60,534 bases of DNA from Sutterella sp. (GTDB lineage Bacteria > Pseudomonadota > Gammaproteobacteria > Burkholderiales > Burkholderiaceae_F). The notes below the pieces were generated by a model. That model had not been told where the DNA came from. It did not search any database and was given only the letters and a program-made list of their open reading frames with translations. Positions 51,237 to 59,677 of this stretch are shown here, piece by piece; position 1 is the stretch's first letter; each line of letters opens with the position of its first letter. The DNA is taken from contig JAHHRF010000006.1 of the NCBI GenBank assembly GCA_020025955.1, positions 1 to 60,534 of the forward strand. Direction: 5' to 3'. Both the position numbers and the translations under genes were made by a program.

Positions 51237-52434
51237 GACGCGCCTTTGCGACGTTGGCAATGACGTCGGCGGCAATGGCACCGGTGTCGGCACACAGGGT
51301 TTTATGCATTTCGGTAAAGGCTTCCGTTAAACGGTTTCGGGCTGCGGTGTCCGTTAACGCACGCTCCACGGCGTAGCTAATAGCATCAGGCTCACAGAAA
51401 AACTGTAAGAATTCGGGCACCACACGATCCCCTAAAAGGATGTTGGGAAGCGACACGTAGGGAATCAGGGCCTTTTTCGCCATCAAAAGGCCCGTGAGGC
51501 CCGGCATCTTGTAACCCACAACCATGGGCTTTTTGTAGAGTGCACACTCTAAACTGGCCGTCCCCGAGGCCACCAAAACGGCATCCGACGCCTCAATACA
51601 GGTGTGGGAGTCACCCGCGACCACATGCAAATGTAAGCGCATGTTGGCGTACTGCTTGGCGGTTTCACGAAGTGCCTGAGCGCTTGCCTCATCAATCGTG
51701 GGGATCACGACGCGCACGTCGCCGGAGCGCGCAATTAAGCGCTCAACGGCTTCAAAGAAGACGGGGGCACAACCTTTGAGTTCCGCGGCGCGAGACCCGG
51801 GCATCACGCAAAGCACGGGCATGCCGTCGTCGGGCAACGCCAAACGGGCACGCGCCCCTTGGGTGTCGGGTTCCATGGGGATGACATTGGCTAACGGGTG
51901 ACCGATGTAGGTCGCAGGAATGTCCGCCTCGTCGTAGATCGCTTTTTCAAACGGGAAGATCGTGAGCATATGATCCACCGCACGGCGAATTGTTTGGATG
52001 CGCTCAGGACGCCACGCCCAAATGGAGGGGCTCACCATGTGCACCACAGGAATCCCTTCACGGCGAAGGCGCGCTTCCACGCCCAAATTAAAGTCAGGCG
52101 CATCGACCCCCACAAAAACATCAGGGCGCACCGTCAATAAGCGGGCCACTAAGTCTCGGCGAAGCTTTAAGAGGCGGGGTAAATGCCCTAACACTTCCAC
52201 GTAGCCACGCACGGACAAGAGTCGGCTCTCGTACCAAACGTCGAGCCCCGCAGCGCGCATCTTGTCGCCCCCAATCCCGAATTGAGTGAGACCGGGCGAC
52301 TGTTGAGCGACGCTTGGCAACACCAAGGACGCAATAAAGTCGCCACTGGCTTCACCGGCTAACCACGCCACCCCGTTTTTAAAGGGCGGTTCAGCGTTTA
52401 AAGTCATCGGTGCAGTGGGTTGAGAAGCAGTCAT
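51229..52434 (-). CDS. lpxB: Lipid-A-disaccharide synthase
   Basis: About 401 residues. The start is uncertain between ATGs at 52443, 52434 and 52407; starts beyond about 52538 are excluded because a terminator lies there. It joins UDP-2,3-diacylglucosamine and lipid X to make the lipid A disaccharide (GT19). Motifs: WLAGEASGDFIAS near the start, GVDAPDFNLGVE, SPSIWAWRPERIQ, LCVMPGSRAAELK and ASGTASLECAL. It overlaps rnhB downstream. The terminator between lpxA and lpxB implies its own promoter or regulated read-through. Confidence 0.95.
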   Translation of the reverse strand: MTASQPTAPMTLNAEPPFKNGVAWLAGEASGDFIASLVLPSVAQQSPGLTQFGIGGDKMRAAGLDVWYESRLLSVRGYVEVLGHLPRLLKLRRDLVARLLTVRPDVFVGVDAPDFNLGVEARLRREGIPVVHMVSPSIWAWRPERIQTIRRAVDHMLTIFPFEKAIYDEADIPATYIGHPLANVIPMEPDTQGARARLALPDDGMPVLCVMPGSRAAELKGCAPVFFEAVERLIARSGDVRVVIPTIDEASAQALRETAKQYANMRLHLHVVAGDSHTCIEASDAVLVASGTASLECALYKKPMVVGYKMPGLTGLLMAKKALIPYVSLPNILLGDRVVPEFLQFFCEPDAISYAVERALTDTAARNRLTEAFTEMHKTLCADTGAIAADVIANVAKARHG

Positions 52435-52537
52435 CGCAGGCATCCGTTTGAGGAAAATTATGAATTGAAGCCCCTTCGCCCTCCCCCAAAACGAGAGGGG
52501 CAAAACGTTGGCTTCGTCGTTAGTCACAAAGGTAACA

Positions 52538-52567
52538 CAAAAAGGGGTGTCAGCCGACACCCCTTTT
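52538..52567 (-). terminator. Terminator between lpxA and lpxB
   Basis: Perfect 12-bp stem AAAAGGGGTGTC / GACACCCCTTTT with GGCT loop and TTTTTGTG on the minus strand, 40 bases after the lpxA stop. Confidence 0.88.
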
Positions 52568-52606
52568 CCGGTCTATGCGCAATTTCACCAGCGCACTTTT
52601 CAGGCT

Positions 52607-53395
52607 TTAGCGAATAATGCCGCGCTCGCTCTTTTCGATGAAGTCGGCAAATTGGCGCAATTGCTCCTGACCCTCTTCCGCCGTTTCACTCATTTCGCGA
52701 ATCGTACGGATGGCGTCTTTCACTAAGAGCCCTTCACGGTAAAGGGTACGGTAGGCCTTGTGTAACGCACGCAAGGTCTTTTCGGAGTAGCCGCTACGAC
52801 GCAACCCCACGATGTTTAAGCCGTGAGGTTCAGCCGGGTTCTGAGCGCAAATCACAAAGGGCGGCACGTCACGAAGCACAGCGGAGACGCCCCCCACCAT
52901 GGCATGAGCGCCAATGCGCACAAACTGATGGACACCCGTCTGGCCCCCAACGATCGCGTAGTCTTCCACGGTCACGTGACCGGCAAACGCGACGTTGTTG
53001 GCGGCGATGATGTGGTTACCAATACGGCAGTCATGCGCCACGTGGGCATTGGCCATAAAGAGGTTGTCACTCCCCACCACGGTTAAGCCCACATCCTGCA
53101 CGGTACCAATCGACATCGTGCAGTTTTCGCGCACGACGTTACGGTCACCAATCTCTAAGCGCGTGGGTTCGCCCGCGTACTTCTTGTCCTGGGGATCGCA
53201 ACCAATCGAGGCGCCGGCGTAAAAGACGTTATCGCGACCAATGGTGGTGCGGCCTTCTACGGTAACGCGCTGACGCAAAACCGTGCCGTCCCCGATCGTG
53301 ACGTGGGGACCCACGTAGCAAAAGGGGCCAATCGTGACGTTTTCACCAAGCTGAGCACCGTCTTCGACGATGGCGGTGGGATGAATCGTTGCCAT
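52607..53395 (-). CDS. lpxA: UDP-N-acetylglucosamine O-acyltransferase
   Basis: A protein of 262 residues from the ATG at 53395 (MATIHPTAIV). It transfers the R-3-hydroxyacyl chain from ACP to UDP-GlcNAc, the first step of lipid A synthesis. Left-handed beta-helix hexapeptide repeats run to about residue 190, with catalytic His121 in NAHVAHDC and FAGHV...GGQTGVHQF, then the helical C-terminus. Chain-length specificity cannot be read by eye. Confidence 0.96.
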   Translation of the reverse strand: MATIHPTAIVEDGAQLGENVTIGPFCYVGPHVTIGDGTVLRQRVTVEGRTTIGRDNVFYAGASIGCDPQDKKYAGEPTRLEIGDRNVVRENCTMSIGTVQDVGLTVVGSDNLFMANAHVAHDCRIGNHIIAANNVAFAGHVTVEDYAIVGGQTGVHQFVRIGAHAMVGGVSAVLRDVPPFVICAQNPAEPHGLNIVGLRRSGYSEKTLRALHKAYRTLYREGLLVKDAIRTIREMSETAEEGQEQLRQFADFIEKSERGIIR

Positions 53396-53503
53396 GAGGA
53401 GTGTTCTTCTTTTTTGAGTAGGGGTTAATTTTGTGCTGTTAGTGTAACGTGAAATGTTCACTTTGGGTAGAAACCCTGAGCACTTCACGTTCCACCGCGT
53501 GGC

Positions 53504-53971
53504 TTAGCGCTTGGCGGGAACCGGGCGGTAAGCGCACATGAGTTCAGCCTGAGCGACAACGGCGCCATCAACCGTGGCTTTCACTTCAAAGATCCCTAAG
53601 CCCATCTTGGAGCGGATGAACTGACCTTCGATGCGTAACTGGTCACCCGGCATCACCACCTTCTTAAAGCGCGCCTTGTCGATCCCAGCGAAGTAAAAGA
53701 GGGAATTCTTACGATCCGTGCCTTCGGGCAAGCGCGACAGCGCAATGATGGCACAGGCCTGGGCCATGGCTTCCACAATCAACACGCCCGGCATCACGGG
53801 GACGTTGGGGAAGTGACCCGTAAACTGCGGTTCGTTGGCCGTCACATTCTTGATGCAGACCACGTGACCGGCTTCGCTGTCGAGCTCGAGCACACGGTCA
53901 ATCAACAAGAAGGGATAACGGTGGGGCAATTCGTCCATGATTTCACGAATGTCTAAGGTCTTAACCGTCAT
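53504..53971 (-). CDS. fabZ: 3-hydroxyacyl-ACP dehydratase FabZ
   Basis: A 155-residue hot-dog fold enzyme with the catalytic histidine in GHFPNVPVMPGVLIVEAMAQ (His53, Glu67). It dehydrates 3-hydroxyacyl-ACP in fatty-acid elongation and competes with LpxA/LpxD for the same substrates, which explains the conserved gene order. GGAGA lies 10 bases before the ATG. Confidence 0.96.
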   Translation of the reverse strand: MTVKTLDIREIMDELPHRYPFLLIDRVLELDSEAGHVVCIKNVTANEPQFTGHFPNVPVMPGVLIVEAMAQACAIIALSRLPEGTDRKNSLFYFAGIDKARFKKVVMPGDQLRIEGQFIRSKMGLGIFEVKATVDGAVVAQAELMCAYRPVPAKR

Positions 53972-54035
53972 GGAAGGTCTCCAGAGAAAAAAGGGTTAAC
54001 GTAATCAGTACGTTGTCAATGAAACAGTATTGCGT

Positions 54036-55112
54036 TTAAGCGTTGGCTTGGGCGTCTTTCAAACGGGCCAATTCACGCTCAAGCGCTTTTAAGTCTTTGC
54101 GCATTTGCGGGAGGCGCGTGAGCATCGCAGCAAGCACCGGGAATTGCTTCGCATCCATCATCGGGAAGAAGCTCGTCTTGGCGGCGGGTTCCTCACCCCA
54201 GCCCGTAATGACGGAGGCCGGACCCACTTGGCTCTTCGCGGGGATGTTGATGTGACCATTAATCATGGCAGCACCCCCTACCATGGTGTGACTCCCCACG
54301 CTGGTGGACCCTGCAATGCCCACACAGGCGGCCATCACACAGTGTTCACCAATCTGGTCGTTGTGACCAATCTGAATCTGGTTATCAAGCTTGGTGCCCT
54401 TCCCAATGACGGTATCGCCCAAGGCCCCACGGTCCACCGTGGTGTTGGCGCCAATTTCCACATCGTCACCGATGATCACGCGACCCACTTGTTCGATTTT
54501 CACCCATTCACCTTGGAAGGGAGCAAAGCCAAAGCCGTCCGCCCCAATAACGGAACCGGGCTGGAAAATACAACGATTCCCCACGACGCAATCGCGCTCA
54601 ATGACGACGTTGCTGTAGATGAGGCAATCGTCCCCAACGGTGGCGCGCTCGCCCACGACCGCACCCGACTTCACCACGGTACGCGCCCCGACTTTGGCGC
54701 CGGCCTTCACGATGGCTAAGGCTTCAATGGTGGCAGAGGGGTCAACCTCGGCCCCCGCTTCAACGACGGCTCGGGGGTCAATCCCGGCGGCCACCGTTAC
54801 CTTGGCAAAGACTTGACCCGCGTACGCAAAGAAGGCGTAGGGGTTGTCGCAAAGGAGAAGCGTCGTGTGCGCAGGAACGTCGTCCCCAAAGAGCGCCGTG
54901 GCATCCTTTTCACGCATCACCATGACGCCGGCTTGGCTCGTCTTAAAACTCGCGGCATAGGCCGGGTTCGTTAAGAAGCTGATGTGGGTGGCACCCGCCG
55001 CCTCAGGGGTATTAAAGCGGGTGACGTCTCGGGCCACATCGCCCTTTACGGTCATCACTAAACGGCCTTGGCTTTTCTGGGCCACTTCGTCTAAAAGAGC
55101 TTGTAACTGCAT
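54036..55112 (-). CDS. lpxD: UDP-3-O-acylglucosamine N-acyltransferase
   Basis: 358 residues. An N-terminal uridine-binding domain (about 1-95), a hexapeptide beta-helix (about 100-310; GADGFGFAP near 192, TTVDRGALGDTVIG near 223, catalytic histidine in IQIGHNDQIGEH) and a C-terminal helix ending in KDLKALERELARLK. It adds the second hydroxyacyl chain in lipid A synthesis. Ribosome site is weak. Confidence 0.96.
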   Translation of the reverse strand: MQLQALLDEVAQKSQGRLVMTVKGDVARDVTRFNTPEAAGATHISFLTNPAYAASFKTSQAGVMVMREKDATALFGDDVPAHTTLLLCDNPYAFFAYAGQVFAKVTVAAGIDPRAVVEAGAEVDPSATIEALAIVKAGAKVGARTVVKSGAVVGERATVGDDCLIYSNVVIERDCVVGNRCIFQPGSVIGADGFGFAPFQGEWVKIEQVGRVIIGDDVEIGANTTVDRGALGDTVIGKGTKLDNQIQIGHNDQIGEHCVMAACVGIAGSTSVGSHTMVGGAAMINGHINIPAKSQVGPASVITGWGEEPAAKTSFFPMMDAKQFPVLAAMLTRLPQMRKDLKALERELARLKDAQANA

Positions 55113-55223
55113 GGAGGTTCTATCAAAGAAAAAATGAAAAGAGGCGGGGTAGCGGGTCTATCTGTTTCCCCTTCCCCGCCCATTAGGCGACGTGTCCCAA
55201 CGCTAAGGGGACTGCGTCTACGG

Positions 55224-55742
55224 TTATTTATTGGGCAAGCCTTTGTCGAGCAACTTGATGACGCGCTCCGTGATATCCACACGGTCGCTAGCAAAGAAGG
55301 CATCCGACAAGACTAAGTCGTACTTTTCGTCTTGGGCGAGTTTTTTCACCACTTGCGCCGCACGGTTTTGAAGCAACATCACTTCTTCATTGCGACGCTG
55401 GTTCATTTCATCACGCGTTTCGGTTGCACGACGCGTCACATCGCGTTCCATTTCGGCGAGTTGACGCTGCTCGTTTAAGCGTTCCATGTCGCTCATCGTG
55501 GCGGCATTCTTCTGAAACGCTTCATAGCGCTGTTTAAAGCGTTGCGTCACCTGATCGACTTCCGTCTGACGGCGCTTCGCTTCTTCGTTGAGTCGTTCAC
55601 TGGCGACCTGGGCCGAGAGCGAACTCGTCAAAATGCGTTCGAAGTTAAAGTAGGCCACTTTCAAGTCACCGGCGACGGCACTGGCGGTCGAAGCCCCCAG
55701 CGTCAGGGCAACCAGCATGGCCCCTACAGTACGCTCAAACAT
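55224..55742 (-). CDS. skp: Periplasmic chaperone Skp (OmpH)
   Basis: 172 residues with a signal peptide (cleaved near SAVA, about residue 24), then long charged helices (QVTQRFKQRYEAFQKNAATMSDMERLNEQR...) forming the tentacles of the trimer and a short beta core (DLKVAYFNFERIL; YDLVLSDAFFASDRVDITERVIKLLD). It holds unfolded outer-membrane proteins for delivery to BamA, encoded just upstream. GGAGACAACGA precedes the ATG. Confidence 0.93.
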   Translation of the reverse strand: MFERTVGAMLVALTLGASTASAVAGDLKVAYFNFERILTSSLSAQVASERLNEEAKRRQTEVDQVTQRFKQRYEAFQKNAATMSDMERLNEQRQLAEMERDVTRRATETRDEMNQRRNEEVMLLQNRAAQVVKKLAQDEKYDLVLSDAFFASDRVDITERVIKLLDKGLPNK

Positions 55743-55839
55743 TCGTTGTCTCCTTTACTTTCTTTTTGTGCCAAAGCGGTGCACGCCCAAGGAAAGCTTC
55801 CTATGCGCACACCGCTTCGTGGTGTTTTAACCGTTCGAA

Positions 55840-58167
55840 TTAGAACTGGGTACCAATCTGGAACTGGAATTTTTCCAATTCGTCCCCAGCCTTCTTCTTG
55901 ATGGGCTTAGCCAGCGAGAACTTCAAGGGCCCTAACGGCGAAATCCAGGCAATCCCGACCCCGACCGACGAGCGAAGGTCCTTAAAGCTAACCTTCTCTT
56001 CGACAAACTTCGGATTTTTTTTGTCGGTAGGATTAGTGTCGTTGTAGCCCCAGCCATAGCCGATATCAGCAAAACCGAAGAAACGCAAGGTGCGATCGCC
56101 CCCAGGCAACGGCGTGAGCAATTCGATGCTCCCTAAGATTTCGCGGTTACTACCCAACGAGCTACCCGAACTATCCTTCGGCCCTAAAGAGCCCGATTCG
56201 AAGCCGCGGACGCTACCGATCCCGCCCACGTAGTAGTTCTTGTAGAACGGGAACAGCTTGGCATTCCCATAGGTGCCGCCATAACCGATTTCACCGCTCA
56301 CATTCAAGGTGAGCCACTTAGTTAACGGAACAAAGTGACTGATCTGGTAGGTGGCCTTGTAGTAGTTCACCTTCGAGCCCGGTACGGCCACTTCCCCGCT
56401 TAAGCGCTGGTAAGTCCCGCGGGTCGGCGCCAAGGCGTTATCGCGCGAGTCACGGCCCCACCCTAAGGTGAGCAAGAAGTCGACAGGATCCGAAGAGTAT
56501 GCGTTCTTAAAGGCTTTGTACTGTCGATCCTCACCCGTTTCAATCGTACGGAGCTGTTCAACACGGCCCCCTAAGTAGACGCGGTCGTATTCCGTAAAGG
56601 GAATCCCAAAGTTGATCCCCGCCTTACGGGTTTCATACTTCACGTCCTTCTTGTTGGAATTACTCTTTTCCTTGGAGCGGTCAACCGTCTGCAAGGAAAG
56701 GTCCCAACTGCGGGAGATACCCGTCGTGGTGATGTAGGGCTCATCCACGCTCACGGCGTACGTGCGCTGGCTCTTGGAGGTATTGATGTTGACGCTTAAC
56801 GCCTTACCCGTACCACGCAAGTTGTTCTGGGCAAAGCCCCCCGTCAAGACGACGCCGTCCGAGGAGGAGTACCCAGCACCCAAGGTCAACTGACCCGTGG
56901 GACGTTCTTTCACGCGCACTTCCAAGTCCACCTGGTTGTTGGTGCCAGGAACGGGAACCGGATCGGCAGCCACTTCTTCGAAGAACCCTAAACGGTCCAC
57001 GCGGTCGCGCGAGGCGGCCACCTTGGCGCTGTCGTACCAGCTGTCTTCGTACTGGGTGACTTCACGACGGATGACGTCATCACGCGTACGGTTGTTACCC
57101 GTCACGTTCACACGACGCACGTAAACACGACGACCCGGGTCAACCGTGTAGACGAGTTCCACCGTGTGGGCGTCCTTATCCATCACGGGGATGGGATCGG
57201 CCTTGGAGAAGGCGTAGCCTAAGGTGGAGAGCTTCGCGGTCATGCGACGGCTCACTTCGTTGACGCGCTCAGCGTTAAAGGTTTGACCGGCCTTCACATC
57301 GACCATCTTCTCGAAGATGTCGTCTAAGCCCAGCATGTCGCCATTTAACTTCACGCCCGAAATCTTGTAAGGGGCGCCTTCGTGAATGTTGACCGTCAAG
57401 TAGACGTCATCACGATTGGGAGAAATCTGCACCTGAACGCTATCCACGCGGAAGTCCAAGTAGCCACGATTTAAGTAAAAGGATCGCAAGCTCTCTAAGT
57501 CCGCCGCTAACTTTTCACGGCTATAGAGGTCGCGCTTGGTGTACCAGCTCCACATGTTCGAGGGATGCAATTGCATTTCATCCATCAAGTCGCCCGTGGA
57601 GAAGACGGTATTGCCGACAAAGCGGATACCTTCAATCTTGGCAGGACGCCCTTCGTCCACGGCGATGTTCACACGCACGCGGTTACGTTCCAAGGGGGTG
57701 ACGGTGGTGTTGATTTTGACGGCATAGAAGCCACGCGCCAAATACTGGCGACGCAATTCCTGGTCAGCACGATCCAACACCGCACGGTCAAAGATACGCC
57801 CTTCGCCTAAGCCCACATCACGCAAGCTCTTTTCAATGGCGTTCTTGTCAAAGGCTTTGATGCCGCTCGTTTCAATGTCGCTCACGGCGGGACGTTCGAC
57901 CACACGAACGACGACCACGTTACCGTCACGCTCTAAGGACACATCCTTGAAGAGACCCGAACGATATAACGCATGAATGGAGCGCGTCGCCATGGCGGGC
58001 GAGTATTCATCACCCGCCGAGAACGGCAAGTGAGCAAACACCGTCCCCGGTTCGGTACGCTGAATGCCTTCGACACGGATGTCGGAGACCACAAAAGCGC
58101 CCGCAGAGCTCGACAGCATAAAGGCCGCGGCCAAGGAGGCCGCCATCTTGGTCAAATTGGGAAGCAA
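55840..58167 (-). CDS. bamA: Outer membrane protein assembly factor BamA
   Basis: About 775 residues. The start is taken as TTG at 58167 (MLPNLTKMAASLAAAFMLSSSAGA as signal peptide, AGAGAG upstream); the ATG at 58146 is the alternative, and the long upstream frame would put a charged stretch before the signal. Five POTRA domains (from FVVSDIRVEGIQRTEPGTVF) precede the 16-strand barrel with the VRGF motif (GGIGSVRGFESGSLG) and a C-terminal beta signal FQFQIGTQF. It inserts beta-barrel proteins, including the autotransporters of this window, into the outer membrane. Confidence 0.95.
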   Translation of the reverse strand: MLPNLTKMAASLAAAFMLSSSAGAFVVSDIRVEGIQRTEPGTVFAHLPFSAGDEYSPAMATRSIHALYRSGLFKDVSLERDGNVVVVRVVERPAVSDIETSGIKAFDKNAIEKSLRDVGLGEGRIFDRAVLDRADQELRRQYLARGFYAVKINTTVTPLERNRVRVNIAVDEGRPAKIEGIRFVGNTVFSTGDLMDEMQLHPSNMWSWYTKRDLYSREKLAADLESLRSFYLNRGYLDFRVDSVQVQISPNRDDVYLTVNIHEGAPYKISGVKLNGDMLGLDDIFEKMVDVKAGQTFNAERVNEVSRRMTAKLSTLGYAFSKADPIPVMDKDAHTVELVYTVDPGRRVYVRRVNVTGNNRTRDDVIRREVTQYEDSWYDSAKVAASRDRVDRLGFFEEVAADPVPVPGTNNQVDLEVRVKERPTGQLTLGAGYSSSDGVVLTGGFAQNNLRGTGKALSVNINTSKSQRTYAVSVDEPYITTTGISRSWDLSLQTVDRSKEKSNSNKKDVKYETRKAGINFGIPFTEYDRVYLGGRVEQLRTIETGEDRQYKAFKNAYSSDPVDFLLTLGWGRDSRDNALAPTRGTYQRLSGEVAVPGSKVNYYKATYQISHFVPLTKWLTLNVSGEIGYGGTYGNAKLFPFYKNYYVGGIGSVRGFESGSLGPKDSSGSSLGSNREILGSIELLTPLPGGDRTLRFFGFADIGYGWGYNDTNPTDKKNPKFVEEKVSFKDLRSSVGVGIAWISPLGPLKFSLAKPIKKKAGDELEKFQFQIGTQF

Positions 58168-58284
58168 AATCGTTCTCTCTTTTTTAGAAAATGGGGGGCT
58201 TAGGAAAGCGCGGGGTTCGCGTTTGACAAAGGGATCGGAGTCGATGCCCTTTCGCTCTAAGCCATGCAAATTGGTTTAAGTTTA

Positions 58285-58342
58285 CAAAAAAACCGCCTTG
58301 AGAGTGAATCTCTTTACGCCGTTAACGTAAAGAAGGCGTTTT
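58285..58342 (-). terminator. dxr terminator
   Basis: Compound hairpin on the minus strand: outer arms AACGCCTT / AAGGCGGTT, inner CTTTACG / CGTAAAG, then seven T. It separates dxr from bamA. Confidence 0.8.
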
Positions 58343-58405
58343 GAGCCCGTGTTTTCCCTCTCCCCTGCCCGCTCTCTCGAGCGAAAAAGGAGCAAGGTTC
58401 ACCCC

Positions 58406-59587
58406 TTACTCGGTGCGTAAACTGGGGTTCGCAGCAATCGCTTCACGGGTGGCCGCGCGGACCGCTTCGTCCAAGGCCAGAATTTCGTCAACACTTGTGG
58501 GCGCGGGGGCTTTAAACGTATCCAACATATGGCGCACGGTGCGCGCAATCCCCGTGAAGGGAAGCTCGCGCGCTAAGAACGCGGCGTTCGCGATTTCATT
58601 GGCGGCATTTAACACAATCGAGGCCCCGCCCCCGGCTTCCAAGGCTTCAAAGGCCATCTTGAGTAACGGGAACGTCTCCAAGTCGGGCGCTTCAAAGGTG
58701 AGGGTCGCAATACGGGCTAAATCAAGTCGCTCCGTTTTTGCATCCAAACGTTTCGGATAACCCATGGCGTAGGCAATCGGGTGACGCATATCCGTCGCCC
58801 CCAACTGCGCAATCATGCTCCCGTCTTCGTGCACGACGGCGGAATGCACGACGCTTTGCGGATGCACCACGACATCAATGCGATCGGGCGTCACATCAAA
58901 GAGCCAATGCGCTTCAATGACTTCCAACCCCTTATTCATAAGCGTCGCACTGTCCACACTAATCTTGGCGCCCATGCTCCACTTGGGGTGCGCAACGGCT
59001 TCCTCCGGCGTAATGCCACGCAAGTCTTTGCGTCCACGGAAGGGCCCACCCGAGGCCGTTAACAGCAAACGGCACGTCTGACGGGCATCGTCGCGGGCCC
59101 CATCTAAGCACTGAAAGATGGCATTGTGTTCACTGTCAACGGGCAGTAACGTCGCCCCATTGGCTTTAATGGTGTCCATTAACAGGGCCCCACCGCAGAC
59201 CACGCTCTCTTTGTTCGCAAGCAAAAGGCGTTTACCCGCTTTCGCGGCCGCAAACGTGGGCGCAACGCCGGCTGCCCCCACAATGGCTTGCACGACCGTG
59301 GTGACGCGCTTGTCAGAAGCCAGCTTCTCCATCGCGTCATTTCCCGCCAACGCTTCGACGTGACTGAGGTTACGTTTCGCTAAGGCGGCTTTTAAGGCGT
59401 CGAGCTGCGTGACATCGGCCACCGCGACGGTTTCCACTTGAAACGCCTCGGCAATGTCGGCCAATTCCTCAACGCGACGTCCCCCCGCAATGCTCACTAA
59501 ACGGTAATCGTTGGGATAGCGGCGGATCACGTCTAAGGTGGACGCCCCAATACTGCCGGTGGCGCCTAATAGCGAAATGGTTTGCAT
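58406..59587 (-). CDS. dxr: 1-deoxy-D-xylulose 5-phosphate reductoisomerase
   Basis: 393 residues. It makes 2-C-methylerythritol 4-phosphate, the committed step of MEP isoprenoid synthesis, using NADPH. Motifs: LGATGSIGAS (NADPH binding, residues 6-15), LLANKESVVCGG (near 124), PVDSEHNAIFQCL (metal and substrate, near 150) and TASGGPFRG (near 183). The usual betaproteobacterial neighbour rseP is not present between this gene and bamA. Confidence 0.96.
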   Translation of the reverse strand: MQTISLLGATGSIGASTLDVIRRYPNDYRLVSIAGGRRVEELADIAEAFQVETVAVADVTQLDALKAALAKRNLSHVEALAGNDAMEKLASDKRVTTVVQAIVGAAGVAPTFAAAKAGKRLLLANKESVVCGGALLMDTIKANGATLLPVDSEHNAIFQCLDGARDDARQTCRLLLTASGGPFRGRKDLRGITPEEAVAHPKWSMGAKISVDSATLMNKGLEVIEAHWLFDVTPDRIDVVVHPQSVVHSAVVHEDGSMIAQLGATDMRHPIAYAMGYPKRLDAKTERLDLARIATLTFEAPDLETFPLLKMAFEALEAGGGASIVLNAANEIANAAFLARELPFTGIARTVRHMLDTFKAPAPTSVDEILALDEAVRAATREAIAANPSLRTE

Positions 59588-59677
59588 ACGGCCCTTCTTC
59601 TTTTGGACTGATTCGAGACAACACGACCCAAGCGGTCGTAAAGGGTCAATTATCGCACTTTGTTGGGCGACTCGCGT

